NCBI RefSeq assembly: GCF_013337285.1
Contig: NZ_SUPW01000010.1
Coordinates: 62,001 to 126,000 of the forward strand
DNA from: Agrobacterium tumefaciens
GTDB lineage: Bacteria; Pseudomonadota; Alphaproteobacteria; Rhizobiales; Rhizobiaceae
Reading direction: 5' to 3'
DNA: 64,000 bases
Below are positions 63,888-64,000 of this stretch, in pieces; the stretch's first letter is position 1, and every line of letters starts with the position of its first letter. Under the pieces are notes generated by a model. That model did not search any database and was not told the DNA's origin. It was given only the letters and a program-made list of their open reading frames with translations. A program made the translations under genes and the position numbers.

Positions 63888-64000
63888 CTATTTTTCCCTG
63901 CGGCCGGAAAAGCCCCGTTCGCGTGCCCAGATGACCGCTGCAGTACGGCGGTTCACGCCGATCTTGCCATAAAGCGACGCGATATGATTACGAATGGTGT
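63888..64000 (-). CDS. LuxR-type DNA-binding regulator (partial, C-terminus only)
   Basis: The last 37 codons of a minus-strand gene, reading TIRNHIASLYGKIGVNRRTA and ending GRREK before TAG at 63888. The recognition helix pattern VRNHxxxxYxKxGVNRRTxAV is that of the LuxR/FixJ helix-turn-helix, so it is probably the output domain of a response regulator. The N-terminus lies beyond the window. Confidence 0.8.
   Translation of the reverse strand, partial: TIRNHIASLYGKIGVNRRTAAVIWARERGFSGRREK

Overview
The window is a GC-rich, densely coding stretch of an alphaproteobacterial genome. It is most likely from the Rhizobiaceae and close to Agrobacterium. The reasons are a RopA-type porin, an FtsZ paralogue that lacks the C-terminal tail, a melibiose/raffinose (agp/mel) locus laid out as in Sinorhizobium, a single-chain aconitase X next to hydroxyproline-type genes, a DUF1127 gene followed by CCTCCTCCC hairpin RNAs, and rhizobial-style palindromic intergenic repeats. 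Most of it is a series of substrate-specific uptake and catabolism islands, each with its own regulator and ABC importer. I see no insertion sequence, prophage, CRISPR array, rRNA or tRNA.

Layout. 1-5446 (minus) is a sugar-type (CUT1) importer operon carrying an argininosuccinate-lyase-family enzyme. It faces a ROK repressor, a large PIG-L deacetylase fusion and an EamA exporter (5707-10263). 10275-20892 is an alpha-galactoside locus: a membrane protein, an AraC regulator, then a GH4 glycosidase, an oligopeptide-type importer (AgpA, two permeases, a double ATPase) and MelA. 21259-26224 encodes a HlyD-RbbA-YhhJ efflux-like system, followed by a small secreted beta-barrel. 27183-28238 holds a DUF1127 micro-protein, four tandem anti-Shine-Dalgarno hairpins and a lone receiver domain. 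28614-29576 is the tailless FtsZ.

29965-40248 is a hydroxyproline/proline-derivative island: a GntR regulator, a DapA-family aldolase, an Ldh2-family reductase (divergent), a polar amino-acid importer, a DadA-like oxidase, aconitase X (cis-3-hydroxy-L-proline dehydratase family) and a proline-racemase-family protein with Ser/Thr in place of both catalytic cysteines. 40469-46169 is a second amino-acid-type importer with a D-2-hydroxyacid dehydrogenase, a LacI regulator and a small ferredoxin-fold protein. 46363-48576 is a PAS-GGDEF-EAL protein and 49026-50153 is the porin. 50336-62643 is a large catabolic island: three amidohydrolase-superfamily proteins, a complete oligopeptide-type ABC importer, a GntR regulator, a flavin-reductase-like protein and a hydantoin-racemase-family protein. 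It is tied together by repeated ATTGTC(A/G)ACAAT sites. 62709-63747 holds DUF992, BON-like and CsbD stress-type small genes, and a LuxR-type regulator is cut by the right edge.

The strongest non-coding signal is the run of four hairpins at 27620-27760, each presenting CCTCCTCCC in its loop and lying downstream of a DUF1127 gene. It matches the CcsR/cuckoo RNA arrangement known from other Alphaproteobacteria. The strongest metabolic leads are the 50-63 kb island, with its shared operator and an amidohydrolase lacking the usual HxH metal motif, and the hydroxyproline island with its Ser/Thr racemase-family enzyme. Function names rest on motifs read by eye; no database search was possible.
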